From: Acanthochlamys bracteata
Lineage: Eukaryota > Streptophyta > Magnoliopsida > Pandanales > Velloziaceae
Assembly: GCA_019914995.1 (NCBI GenBank)
Contig: CM034136.1
Span: forward strand, 697,270-761,269
Direction: 5' to 3'
DNA length: 64,000 bases
Shown here in pieces: positions 1 through 12,480 of the stretch. The notes below the pieces were generated by a model. That model ran no database searches. It was not told the DNA's origin and saw nothing but the letters and a program-made list of their open reading frames with translations. A program made the translations under genes and the position numbers. Every line of letters starts with the position of its first letter. Positions within the stretch are counted from its first letter, which is position 1.

Positions 1-1072
1 TTAGCCATCTCTAATGGAGCCTTCCCCTCTTTGTCAATATTAAAATTTTGACAAAATTTCAATCCTTCCTTATCATAACAAGTGAGAGCATATGTTATTA
101 GCTATTTAGTTCTTAAATGTAATATATATATAGATAACAGATAGGTGCACTTTTTTTAGAAATAATTTTGGGCACTTTTTTTTTAATTTATGATCAGAAT
201 GATTTTTAAATTTAATCTCTACTGTTAGATATGAAGAACTATGAGTTAAAAATATACCCATAAAATTTTAGTTCAATTAAATTACGAATTTATCTTTATC
301 TGATTATTTAATTAAAATGACAGAAAATAAAAATACTTATAAAAATATATGTCATATAATTTATGTCATTTTGATTAAGTAAATATTAAAATTTAAAGAT
401 TATATGTAACAGTAAAACTTAAATTTGAAAATCTCATTGACTATTTTTTACCGATATGTACACCATATATATATATATTGTTTATATTACTGCCAAGTTG
501 ATGATGATCATTGACAACTAAACTAATTTTCTGTTATGGAGAAATGTATTCTATTTCCACGTAGAATAAGTTCAACCCCAACCAATTCTGATACGATAGC
601 CTGGTTTGGTTTTGTTTTTACCTCTTCTTTCAAAGTATTTTCTCTTGTTTAAGTCTAAAAACGTTTTCTATAATATTTTTATTTTTTTAAATATTATTAA
701 TATTTAAACAAACTTTACGTTATAAAATAATTTATTATTGCCGATCGAAGTCGGGCAATTTTTTTTCTTTTCTTTTTTTAGAAAGAAAAAATACATCCAA
801 AATCTTTGAAAAAATTTTGACAATTTTAATTTGTTATATATAGATGATGATAATAAAAATGATACCTAAATCCAAAATTTGAAGTATTGTTTAAAATAAT
901 AATCAGCATAATCCTAATAACAAAACAACAACTCTACAACGCAAATGGTAATAAATAAATAAATAAACAAATAAAATAATAATTAGGGCATGCGCTTTAT
1001 TATAATATTTGTTTTTAGGTTTTCCATTAGTGGGAACTAATTAAGAAACAAAAAATTAAAGAAAACGAAACC
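1..1072. other. AT-rich intergenic DNA, left edge
   Basis: No open frame with a recognisable product was seen. The sequence is AT-rich with runs of T and A. The last 150 bases or so are probably promoter and leader of the ARGOS/OSR-like gene that follows, but no clear TATA box could be fixed. Confidence 0.6.
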
Positions 1073-1111
1073 ATGAGCTGTTTTTCCTCTTCTTCCTCTA
1101 GTAATCGCTAG
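1073..1111 (+). promoter_or_regulatory. Candidate upstream ORF in the leader of the OSR-like gene
   Basis: A 12-codon frame (MSCFSSSSSSNR then stop) starts at the ATG at 1073, 77 bases before the main start, in a CT-rich stretch typical of plant 5' leaders. If the transcript begins upstream of it, ribosomes would meet this ATG first. No intron that removes it was recognised. The transcription start is unknown, so a role in translation is inference only. Confidence 0.35.
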
Positions 1112-1149
1112 CTAGCTACTACTGCTACCTTGCAACAAGAAACTAAGAA

Positions 1150-1449
1150 ATGCTTCGAACGTTTCCGGCGAGGAAGACAGCGATGGTGCTAGCTGCGGTA
1201 ACGTTATCTCTCCTTCTGCTGCCTCTAGTGCTGCCACGGTTGCCTCCGCCGCCTCGGCTGGTTCTGTTCGTACCAATTTCTATACTTGTTCTTCTTGGCT
1301 TAATTGCTTTACTACCTTCTCATCTAACAAGCATCGCTTCTTCTGTTGAGCTTTCGTCTCTGCAACCACGTAGTACTGAATCATCTGAGCAGCAGCTTTT
1401 TGATCCTGGATTTCTTTCTTCTTCTTCTTCTTCTTCTTCCATACCGTAG
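1150..1449 (+). CDS. ARGOS/ORGAN SIZE RELATED-type small membrane protein
   Basis: Intronless 99-residue protein. The core carries the OSR signature: a hydrophobic segment at about residues 12-29, the proline hinge LPRLPPPP (29-36), a second hydrophobic segment at about 38-57, then a hydrophilic serine-rich tail. ARGOS, ARL and OSR1 proteins share exactly this two-helix hairpin around an LPPLPPPP hinge. In Arabidopsis and maize they sit in endoplasmic reticulum or Golgi membranes, dampen ethylene signalling and promote organ growth. The canonical LPPLPPPP reads LPRLPPPP here, an Arg for Pro change at residue 30. The N-terminal extension before the first helix is short, and the tail ends in a run of serines from a TCT/TTC-type repeat (about 1418-1439). 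Which family member this is (ARGOS, ARL or OSR1) cannot be told by eye. The start is the first ATG of the frame. Confidence 0.82.
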   Translation: MLRTFPARKTAMVLAAVTLSLLLLPLVLPRLPPPPRLVLFVPISILVLLGLIALLPSHLTSIASSVELSSLQPRSTESSEQQLFDPGFLSSSSSSSSIP

Positions 1450-4400
1450 GAAATATCAAGATTAATTTTAATTGATCAGGCCATCTTCTTGATCAGCGAT
1501 TACTTGACAGAGCAAGAAAGTTGTGTACCAAGTTTTCATATGGTTCTTTTTATGATCAGTTGAAAGATCTACTATCTTTCTATCTAAGGGTAGATTAATT
1601 TAAGATTATTTCTTCGCATGGGTTTCCTTTTTTTTTCTTGGGTTAATTTTTTTTTTTTGCTAAGATCAAAGTGTTAACCTGTGTAACTATAAATCACTAA
1701 TTTCTTCGCTTGGATCGGAAGAATCTCATGAAGCATGAGATGAAAGGTTTTTTTTTTTTTGTGTGTGTGTTTTTTGGAAATATTTTGTTAGGCAATTGCA
1801 TTTGAAATTAAAAATTTCAAAGAAACATAACTTCAACAATCCCTGAAACAACAAAATTTCTATGTTCGATTATTACTGTTAGAAGTATAGATTTATACCC
1901 AAAACAAAACAAAAAGTGTAACATAAATGATGGAGTTATTCAAAACTTACAAAATTTAAAGAATATTATCAAATGAATAATATAAGATTAAACTTCCTGT
2001 TCTAATATTCATCCTCACACAAAGCGTAATCAACGTCATGCCATTGCGTATAAAAAGCGTGAAGCTCTGTGTTTATTAACTCTAATATTATATTAAAAAT
2101 TTGAATTTAAAATAAAGAGTGAAATTAATAAAAAATTAAGAATATGCTAGACGAATATTATAGAACTAAATCTATTGTTCTAATTACTAAATTTTAAAAA
2201 GAAATTACATATAGTTCAGGTTCCTTTGCTGTAACAAAAATAATTAAGGGATAATTGAAAATTGTTTAAAATAAAGAGCTTTTTCAAACTCGAATTTAAT
2301 CTTTTGATTAAAATTATATATATAAAAATTTTATAATATTATTTATTTCTATAAATAAATAAATAAATAATATTATATTTATAAATAATATTTATAAATA
2401 TAAAAGTGTTTACAATAAAAAAGTAGTGCTATAAAATAGTATAAAAAAAAACACATGTATCTTCGCTGTCACTTTGGATATAGCACACACTGCTTACGCC
2501 TAGTTGATTAGTTAGATTCATTGTATCAATCAGAAATCAAAGTAAAAAAAATTAAATAAAAGACTTAGAAAAAGCTTAACCTGCATAGTTTGGTGCGTTT
2601 GGCGTTACTTTCTAAAGAATCATTTTTCAATTTTTTAATTTTTTAAAATAATTTTTTTTATAATATTTATAAATTTTATTTACAAATTTAAATATAGAAA
2701 AAATTTTATATATAAATTTATTTCTGAAATAAAAAAATTTATTTAAAATAAAATATGTTCTATTTAAAAAAATCATTTTTTTATAAGCATTAACAAACAT
2801 TCCCAAATATCTCCGTTTGGAATGCTTTTCAATAGTGATTTTGAATATTTTTAAATCTAAAAACAATTAGAAATAAATTATGCATTATAACAAACTTATA
2901 GATATAATTTTTTGAAAAAAATGCTAAAAACTTCTAAATTTTAAACGAGACCTTGATATAAGAGTGGAAAAAGAAAAAAATAATTTTCAATTAAGCAGAC
3001 AGCTATCTTTGGTACTGAATTGGTCAAGTGTAGCATTATTATATTATTATTTTTAAACCCTCTGGATTAGTTTGGAATCTTAATTAGGGCTTCCCTATGC
3101 AATAGACTTACCCAGTATTCAGTTGCAAATAAATTAATTTGACAAGATTTCTTAAATTATATCTCTAACTATACAATAGTTTATTGACTATCTCTGATGC
3201 TTATACCTTCATCGCTACTGAAGGTATTTAAAAAATAATGTTTAAATAAACTAATTTAAATTTTTGACAAATAAATTTAATTTTTTACTAAAAAATTACG
3301 TATATAATAATTTTTACGTTATATAATACAAATATATAAGATATTTAAAAATTAAAAATATAAAATATTTATTTAGAATAATAATTACTTGAAAATCAAT
3401 GTAGGACAAAGCAATATAATTGATGGGTACCAAATTGTAAACTAATCATTTTATATAGTAAGATTAAGAATTTATTTTTTCACTGTAAATAATTCAAAAT
3501 CATGTTTTTAGTCAAAAATTATTTTTAAATAAATTTAAAACTTATTCTTATAACTTCATTTTTATTCGTTTTTAAGAAACTTATTAAGATAGTCGCTAAT
3601 TCCACCTTATATATATATTTTTGCTTTTGATTTAAAGTCCACTAGCTTAGGAAATTGTGCTTCAATAATTCATTTTAAACATGTAAAAATGTCGAGCCAA
3701 GAACTATTATAAACAAGTAGAGATTATTGCATGGAATCAGTTAAAATATTGAAGTCATATTATATATATCTACACAACTTGCCTACTAACAACTACCATT
3801 ACACATCCAAACTAAGAGGATTTTTCAGAGTAATTAAAAATAAAATTTTTCTAATTAAAAAAAATCTCAAACATTTTTCACAAAAAAAGCTTAATTTTTT
3901 TTATCTAAAAACACTATATATATAAAAATATACACACATAATTATTTTATACTTTTTAAATTTAAAATAATTTTATAAAATACTGTATAAAAATTTATTA
4001 AAATATAAAACAATTAGCTAGAACGATAATTACTTGAAAAATAATACCAAACTTCCCTCCTTAAATAGATGTTATAATAATGCACGATGTCAACCCTTGT
4101 TGAGATAGTTCAGTATAGTATTCTATACGTAGATAAGGTGTATAAAATAAACTTCTCAAAAGTCAAAGTCAAATAGCACCAAAGTAAACGATACGTAAAC
4201 TATAATGATACGATAGTTACATGTATATACTTTACTGAATATTTTCTAAAAACAAAAAGAATAAAACTTAAAATCGTATTGTGATTTGTTATTTTAGTTC
4301 GACAATAAACCAAAGTTACTTGCAATATTTACGAGTATGTCCTTTTTACAGAAAGTATTTTCTAAAAAATAATTTTATAAAATATAAATTATATATAAAA

Positions 4401-4574
4401 ATATATAAATTATCCGGAAGTGAGTTTTAATGAAAAAAATCACTTCTGGTTGCAGAAGCACCCAATGTCATGGTTTCCAGTTCCCTTTATTGAACCATGA
4501 AATGGAAGGAATGGAAGGTCAGAGAACTTCTGACCTAATTGAAGAACATGGAGAAACTACTCTTATGAAGCAAC
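1450..4574. other. AT-rich intergenic DNA with MITE-like debris
   Basis: No gene was recognised. The stretch is mostly A/T with many short homopolymer runs and one GTTTGG-type element (about 2595-2803). The last 200 bases or so next to 4575 should hold the 3' untranslated region of the CLT1-like gene on the minus strand. The short plus-strand frame at 4430-4654 overlaps that 3' end and is not supported. Confidence 0.6.
2595..2803. repeat. AT-rich MITE-like element, GTTTGG/CCAAA ends
   Basis: Starts in GCGTTTGGCG and ends in ACATTCCCAAAT, with a long A/T interior rich in TTTTATAA and AAATTTT motifs. The interior resembles the other GTTTGG elements of this window (41.0, 41.4, 44.3, 47.5 and 53.5 kb). 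A second GTTTGG motif directly follows at about 2815, so two copies may abut. No target duplication could be fixed. Confidence 0.4.
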
Positions 4575-7500
4575 TCAGTCATGTAGATCTTCTCGTTGAG
4601 TTTCACTCCACGAATAAACGAGAAGGCCAGAAACTAGTACGGCTGCTCCAGTAACAAACCCTGCCGGAAGTGAAGATGGAACTCCGATGTACGGCAAAGG
4701 AAGAGTGAACACGTACACTGATAGAGGAACTGTGGAGTTGCATAGATAGAAATGAACACAAATCACTCCAATGTATGGCCATGTATTGCAGGATACATAA
4801 ACTGAAAGAACCGCATGCGTGCATTCAACAATAACAACAGACTAAACATTTATCCTTGCACAAGGTCGGCTACATAATTCGTTTTCTCCATTCCATTCGA
4901 TCATAACGCATGCATGCATTCAAGGCAAAAAATTATAACGAAGCAAACGAGCATTACAATGCCATTATATTTGCCAAATGAAGTCTGGCAAGTATCTAAG
5001 AAGCCTATTGAAAGCATAGAATCAGATATGCACTTCACTAGTAAGCTACCAAACCCTGAATGTGATAATTAGATGTGATAATTAGCAGGAACTTAGGACT
5101 AATTGCTGACGCATCTCTAAACTTGCCATAGGTTTTGGTATTATAGTCTTCGAGGTTCGAAGACGTTCATTTTTCATGATTGAAACAGAGCCTAAGAGCA
5201 CTGAGCTTTTTACTAGAATATTCATATAATTGTCTCGTTAGCAGTGTTACAACTTCCTAAGATTCTGTGGCTGTCATTAAAATTTCAACAAGGATTTCAA
5301 TTATTAGCAACATATTACCTATATACTGAGGCCACCTTTGGCCTTCTTTACATTCTACGTTGAGACGTTGAACTTGTGCTTAGCTACTGAAATCTAGTGA
5401 CTGTGCAACTTTGGACTAAATCAAGGTGGAACTAACAAACTGCAACCAATGTTCCTGGAATACTGCAGGAAACTATAAATGTACAAACTCAGAGACCTAT
5501 TAGCATGTAGATATTTTTTAATCCTTCTTGCTAAATTAACATAATTCTGTGGTATCAAGTCGGGAGCTCAATACCTCTCTACCCTTAAAAATTCATATAA
5601 ATTAGTTTGTTCACTAACAGCATTAGGAAGTAGACAAGATATCCTCCATTACCCTCAACCAAACAACTCATAACATACTCAAAACAGTCTTCAGTACCCA
5701 AAAAGGATCCATATCAAATCCGAGAATCAAGGTGTGTAACGCACATAAACAGTCAATTTGAAGTGTCTGTGTAACATCGGAGAGAAAAGATGGCAAAATA
5801 GCGCAAATGTGGAAGTTCAAGCAGCAGGATGGAAATGCAAGTAGAGAAATGAATCTGTTACTATATACTAAAAAATGAATGCGGTGAAAAGTTTTCCAAC
5901 CTGATAATGTTGATGCAAGACAGGATACCATAGCGGTTGAGATCTTGATAAGGTGCAGAAGAGAAATATTGAAACCGATGTTAACAATAACAAAAAGCAG
6001 GGGCAGCATAGGTGCTCCGTCACATCCTGAAACAATTTATAACAAAACAAAAGCAATTTTATAATGAATTGAGTGGGACTGAGTCAAATATGTCAACTAT
6101 TTTGACGCAACTCCAGCACCAAGACTTGAAGAGATAAAAGCTTTGTATAAATCTACAAGAAAATCTTAACATACCGTTTGACAATGATCCTAAATTAAGA
6201 AAGCAGGCTGCTCCATCCTTGATATAGGACGCAAGTTGATTAAATGGGACTCCCCATAACCTTGATAAAAAAGGAAGCAGTAGACCTATAAAAAGTGCCT
6301 AAAGGGATAAAGATGTATTAGAATTTCCTCTTCCTCATTGCCGTCTGATGTGGAACAAGGTCCCCAAGCCTATCTCAAGGCTCAGGTCAACTCACATACA
6401 ATGTTTTTCAGATAAACACAAACAATTGTGTACTTTTTAGCTACCAGTCATTTAAAATATAGAAAATGATACTTACTTGAAATGCAGATCCAAAAGAGTT
6501 CACTGCAAATAGATCAACCGTTCTACCCTGCAGAGGGAAGCCTTGTATTCATTCAGTATATACGGAGATATAAATACTAAAAGCAAACAAATCAGAAGAT
6601 AATTGGAATGAGGGAAAAAAGTGCAATTACCTTCAATTGCTTTGCAGCATCCAAGAATATTATCTCCTGCCAATAAAAGCTAACATCAGGAGACAGTAAT
6701 GTTAAGATTCTTAAAATTAAGATTGAATAAAAGGTGTTACAACCTTCAATACAGTGCCAGCAGCTTGGAAGAAGAAGGAACTAATCATCACCAGTTCCCA
6801 AAATATTCCTGAACTTCCAAGTGATAGACCACCAGTTCCGGATTCGCTGACAATTGCAAGAGATCAACTGTTATATATTACCATACTTGCCTGTCATATC
6901 GGTCACTGGAGAATGGCATACTGACAAATGAGAATTCTAAAAAGAAAATAATTCAAATGCAAGATCAGACTATTTTCAGAGAGAAGTCAGTTAAAACAAT
7001 TACTAGTTGCGGATATGGAAACAATTAGAACTAAAAAATGAACAAATTACTAGTTGCGGATGAGAAAGAACTCAAACAGGAACAAGTTACTATGAGACAA
7101 AAGCACAACAAAATATTACTATACATCTCTTCTACTTTTCCATGAGGAAGGTGATCACTATGATGAGGGATCCTACCAAATTCCATTAAGTTAGAAATAC
7201 GGTGGTGTAACCAAGATGTAGTTTAGCACAACGGGATGTTTTGGCACACAGTAGGATCTTGCAACTCAAGTTGAGATCTTAGAGATGAATACAAATATAC
7301 AAACACAAAGATATACGTACAAAAAAAAAAAGAAAACCCACTGTCATGTACAGATGTACTCACACAAAAAGAAATATCATTATTCGGAGATATTACAATG
7401 TTGCCCTGGCACTTGTAGGCAAACACTTAACAAGTGCTTTTGTTAGTTGCTTTCATACATCAAGTCCTGCAAATTTGGATCATCTCCCTTAGGTTGCTAG

Positions 7501-10030
7501 TCCACTTGCATAACTAACTGTCCTAAGCAACTCTTTGGTCCGTTAAATTACTCCCTTGGCATTGGCTCCCCGGCATAATTTTCTTTTGGTAGTTGACATG
7601 CAGTAACTACCAAAAGGGATATAATCTACACATAACTATCCTGATGCCTTTTCATCCCAAGTGCATTTTCAGCTCATAACCGTCATAGGCAGCTATATTG
7701 GACTCAACAGTGAGCTACTAGCAACTAGTTATGGACTACATGCCGAAATCCTCATCAAAGTGGCTTTCCATTCCAAGCATTCTGATACAAGATATAAGAC
7801 GTTATGGACATGCGGTATTCATCTTATAGTTTACTGCCTGACAATATTATTTCATTAATCACGAGTCCTCAGCTTTGTTTATTCTTATCATATTCATAGA
7901 TAAAAACTACGATTCACCAAGTGATGTTCCACAAACAAGAGACTTGACGAATTTATAGTTAAAGCCATCAGTAGATGCATTTTAGACTACTATGCTTGTC
8001 AGAATCACTAATGCCCTTGTTATATGTACAAACTTGCGTGGATGAAAAACTAACAGCTCCAAAGTTCAAATAAACATACTTCATTTGCCATTTGAAAAAA
8101 TATCAAAGTGAAGGCAACATGAGATTAGATTCTAATCGTATTTCACAAAATTCAATATATTTCACAAAATTTCAACAGCCTTTAGACTTTGGCTCACACA
8201 CTTATAATTATAGTTTCCTGAACAACTAAAGGTCAAGAGCATAAAATTCTATTATGTTGATCTAGAAGATGGATTCATTTCTACATTTCTTTTTAGTTAA
8301 AGGTTACCTTGTAACAGTGATTATCACTCCAACAGCTACAACAAAGCAGCCAACAACTTGATTCAATCTGTATTTCCTCCCCAAAAGCATGAAAGACAAT
8401 ATAAGCTGCCAAATAAGAAATGTCTGCAAAACACATTGCAAGGAGATGATGGATATATTAATTTATAGGGGACTGATTTTATAATAGATCTATTAAATTT
8501 CGTTGGTAACCAAATTTACCTGGGACAATACTTGGATTGATGCCCCAAAAAGCATAGCTGCAAAAGAAAATAGCAGATATCATCTCAAAATATAGCACCT
8601 TCATGTGATAGAAAATCTTCATGGAATAACAGATATCAGGTCTGAACATGGCAAAGAATCTACCAGAATTTCCACATTTAAAACAAAAGATGGTGCTTCA
8701 ACTTGCTAGCATGTTTATGATGATCTACTATTAATGTGAATGTTCACTTATGAGCACAGACAGAGCCAAGAGTAGGTCAATCTACACAAAATCACAGAAA
8801 GAAAATTTCAACAATATTTGCATTAAATTAAAAAGAAACTGATGGAAAACTTATTCACATATTAAAACATAATCAGACATGAAGCTGGAATTTGTATCAA
8901 GCATATAACAGCTACAGCACCAAAAAACAGTGTCATGAGTTGGCATGTTTGTGGTGACATAAAGAGAAAACAAAGCAAGCGGTTACCTCCTGCCGCCATT
9001 CCTGAAGCTGCTGCTAAAGCCTCCAAGAGCCCTACTGCAATATAAGGAGCCTTTGGTAGAGAGAGCATCTCAGTTGTAACAATGCCAGAACGATAGCGGA
9101 TATAAAGAATAGAGACGTAAACTATCACATATCTGTCAATGAGACACATTGGCTATCAAAATTTGCACTAGTCTATTCATATATTTTCAACGAGAAAACA
9201 AGAACAAGAAATAGACATAAACTTAAAAAAACTAAACCGAAAGTTGCAAATGATTTATCATCTTCTAGTTCTCTTAGTTGACTGCATGAACAAAAGAATT
9301 TACTTAAACAAAGCTAACGAATTATTACATTCCTTGCTGAGGTTACAGGCAAAACCCATTTCAAGAGAGCAAGCAAAATAAACAGAACCAAAATTTTGCA
9401 TTACCAGACCATAACAACTAAAAAAACAAAAATTCCATTTTTATCATAACCAGCTCTTCATAATGCAACTTTGCAGAGAAACCCATTCTAAAATTTCTAT
9501 AAACAGTGTTAGTTACAAACATTCCAAATCTCTAGAGCAACAATTCTCTTAACTGGAAAGTAACAGAATCTACCAATCAATCTTAATAGCAAGAGACAAA
9601 GATGGAATGTTTTCATTCATTTACGTTACCCGAACGTGGAGAACTGTGCGAGCAAGAACGGGTAATTCTTCAACGGCACGAGCGCGAGTTTATACATCAC
9701 CCTGTTCGCCGTCCCTAGCACCACCGTCACCGCTGCCGCCGTCGCTATCTCCACCGATCTCCGCCGTTTCTCTTCTCCAACTCCCCCACCCACTGCTTCC
9801 CCAACCGCTCCAACAACAACTCCCAAATCTCTTCTTCTTTTTCTTCTTCTCGTACCTTCATCTACCAAACCAACGCTGATTTTTCTTCCGTCTAACGAAT
9901 CAAACTGTTTTGAACGGAGTTCGAATCCAAGACGGAGAAAATTTTGCGAACCGCGAAACTTACAGATCGGAGATGTCGCTGCTATTGCTACTACTGCTGC
10001 TGTTGCTCGGTGACAGTAGCACGAGCTCAT
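4575..10030 (-). CDS. CRT-like transporter (CLT1 type), chloroplast
   Basis: Ten exons, read on the minus strand: 10030-9630, 9132-8987, 8557-8520, 8423-8308, 6846-6744, 6666-6631, 6527-6477, 6298-6175, 6026-5901 and 4729-4575. All introns are GT-AG, and the spliced frame closes at 431 residues plus stop, close to Arabidopsis CLT1. Residues 1 to about 95 are a basic, Ser/Ala-rich presumed transit peptide. The hydrophobic core follows, with family motifs NRVMYKLAL, QFSTFGY, RYRSGIVTTEMLSLPK, EALAAASGMAAG, LGRRYRLNQ, ADGAAC-like KDGAACFLN, CDGAPMLPLLFV and VSCLAST. These match plant relatives of the Plasmodium chloroquine-resistance transporter. In Arabidopsis the CLT proteins lie in the plastid envelope and move glutathione and gamma-glutamylcysteine to the cytosol, affecting heavy-metal tolerance and defence. 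Intron 4 (6847-8307) is about 1.5 kb. Assignment to CLT1 rather than CLT2 or CLT3 is by recalled similarity. Confidence 0.9.
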
Positions 10031-12480
10031 TGTTTAACAGCTCAAGTCAGAAAAATCTTAAGAAATGATTACAAAAAAAAAAAAAAAAAAATTGTTTGAG
10101 AGATTGATCGATTGATTCATTTATAACGATGGATTAATTGATGGATAAGAATTTAAAGTGAAATTGAGTTGGAATTTTGTTGTTGGTGTTGTCACTGTCG
10201 ATCGAATGATTGGTCGAAGAAGGTGCAGTGAGAGCTTTGAAGACTCTTACATGAGCAGTAGTTGCTTCTCCATCTCGTGGAAGAAAAATAAATAAAATAA
10301 ACATGAAGCCAGTTTTATGCAAACAGAGTCCACAAAATTAGTTTTGGAAGTCTCAGGTCCCCATGATAAAAAAAAACTAGTTCTAAATAAACGATTAGAA
10401 AATTTACAAAAAAGTCAATTGAAAAATATAAATGAATAAGAGTGGTATTTGCTAAAAGAGGTAGCGTGCAATCTGCAATAATTTGGTATAAATTATTAAA
10501 ATAATTGATCTACTATTGATTTAATGAAATGTTATTAAAAAAAACATAATAGCAACGAAATTCATGTACAAACTAGACATGCAAACAAATTGGGACGACT
10601 GAACTACGACCACTTGAGAGCGAATAAGATGGCCTTTTTTGTGGGCTATTTTGTCTACGAACCGTGGTAAAATCGGACCGACTCAGTTCGATCAAACATA
10701 TAGCATTAGATCAAGTTTTTTAATCTGATAGATGGTTTGTTGATCAACGATCAATAAATTAATCGTCGATATGAATTCAATTTTATACTATTAATTTAGT
10801 CAAAATAATTATTGATGATCAAGTTTAATCGATCGATAGAATAGAATTAATTTAAAATAATAATAATATTTAAAAAATTAAAATCGAATCTACGAATTAA
10901 TCTGAGCATAATTTTATCAACTTGATTGGGCCTGCCTGGTGCTTGTATTTACACAGCCTCCTTCAGTGTGGGAAAAAGTTACTTATTATTACTGAGTCTA
11001 TGGTTCCCAACTATATACATCGCACATAAGGTAGCGATTCTACCAAACAAATAATGGAGGACTATATTTGTAAATACGAGTTTCGGTTTGTGGTTGCCAC
11101 GGGCGGCTTTTGGTTCGATAGGGACAGCAACAAGCGAATCACTGCTTTGCTCGATGCTGATTTTTGTTTTTTGCAGATCAAGGGCTTGTTTATCTTGTAG
11201 ATAAAGTAGGTTTACCTTATAAATAAAATGGGTAAAGTAAATTTTTTAGAAATCAATTTAAAAATAACATTAAAAATTAAAAAAAATAAAAAATAAAATT
11301 ATATATTAATTTAATATTTATAAAAGTTTTAAAATAAATTTTTTTAAATTTTATTAATAAAAAATTTTATTTTTATTTTTGTATTTATTTTATATTAAAA
11401 ATAAACTTAAAAAATGAATTTTGAACGTTGGTAAACAAGCCCTAAGCTGAAAAGATGTTGCTTTGCAATAAAACAGCCAATTATGATTCATATTCTTTGG
11501 AACTATAATGGATAATAATGCATATAACTAAATTTGCGAAGCTAAATTCGTAAAAATATAATTTAATAAAAATTGAAATTTGATGAAAGCAAAATTCAAT
11601 TAAAATTTAAAATAACAACTAAAACATATTAAATAATTAAATTTAAAATTTAATGGGAAGAAGTGGAATTCTTTATTTAAAACAAGTACTAAACATGTAT
11701 TTCGATCCAGTTAGGCGGGTCTTAACTTTTGGCCCAAAGAAATTTTTTTTTGAAATGTTAAAAGAATGTGATAAATGAACTTTATTCTTAAATATCAAAT
11801 TTAAACAATAGCAGAAATTCCGGACCACACCAGGATAACAAACTTCATGCAAGACCAGACCGAGCTCATATTTGCACCTCCAAACAGTGTCTACTATCAT
11901 ATATTTATAAAAAAAGTCACGAGAATATTTCGTTGTATTTTCAGATATTTATTTTAATTTCATTAATATATTTTTAAAAAAATTATTACATATTAAAAAA
12001 CTTAGAAGTTTCAATATTAAAAAACACTATAGATTAAAAAAAACTTATTTAAATATCCATAATTTTATTATTTTCTCAAATTTTAAATTTTAAATAATTT
12101 ATATATTTTTATTATATAAAAATTTAAAACTCTACTTTACTGAATTTTTTAATTATAAGTTTTTATTTAAATATTTTTCAATACAATTATATTTTTTAAT
12201 TTTTAATATATTTAAAAAGTTTCAAAATATAAATACTAAATTTCATTTTTATTTTAATTTTTTAAAACTTTTATTTTTAATCTTTACTTTAATACGAAAG
12301 TCAGTTACAAAGAATTTGAATCAGTCTCGAAGTAAAATTTCAAGTTTCAACACTACAGGCTACGTTACGTACTCATAAGATATACTAGATACACAATACA
12401 AGAACCCAACACGTACCAAGCTACTACGTTCGAGAGTTCATCGCTAATTACAAGTTAAAACCAAAAGATTTCTACACTAA
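10031..12480. other. Intergenic region between the CLT1-like and GLYI8-like genes
   Basis: The right end of the CLT1-like gene faces this region, so 10031 to about 10330 is probably its promoter and 5' leader. It includes an uninterrupted run of 19 A at 10073-10091. A MITE-like element with paired ends lies at 11181-11443. The remainder is AT-rich, and no coding exon was recognised. Confidence 0.6.
11181..11443. mobile_element. MITE with 12-bp terminal inverted repeats
   Basis: The left end AGGGCTTGTTTA (11181-11192) is the exact reverse complement of the right end TAAACAAGCCCT (11432-11443). The 263-bp element has an A/T-rich interior and no coding capacity. The TIRs resemble the GGGCTTGTTT/GTTTGG ends common in plant hAT and PIF/Harbinger MITEs. 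No convincing target duplication flanks it (left flank GCAGATCA, right flank AAGCTGAA), so the superfamily is left open. Confidence 0.6.

Noticed and set aside
4430-4654. 74-codon plus-strand frame overlapping the last CLT1-like exon
   Set aside because: It runs antisense over the terminal exon, which has strong family motifs; its own product has no recognisable wording.
9607-9879. Pro/Ser-rich 90-codon plus-strand frame
   Set aside because: It is the antisense shadow of CLT1-like exon 1; its composition follows from the GC-rich transit-peptide codons.
9910-9935. GTTCGAATCC, similar to a tRNA T-arm
   Set aside because: It lies inside a coding exon and no tRNA stem pairing was found around it.
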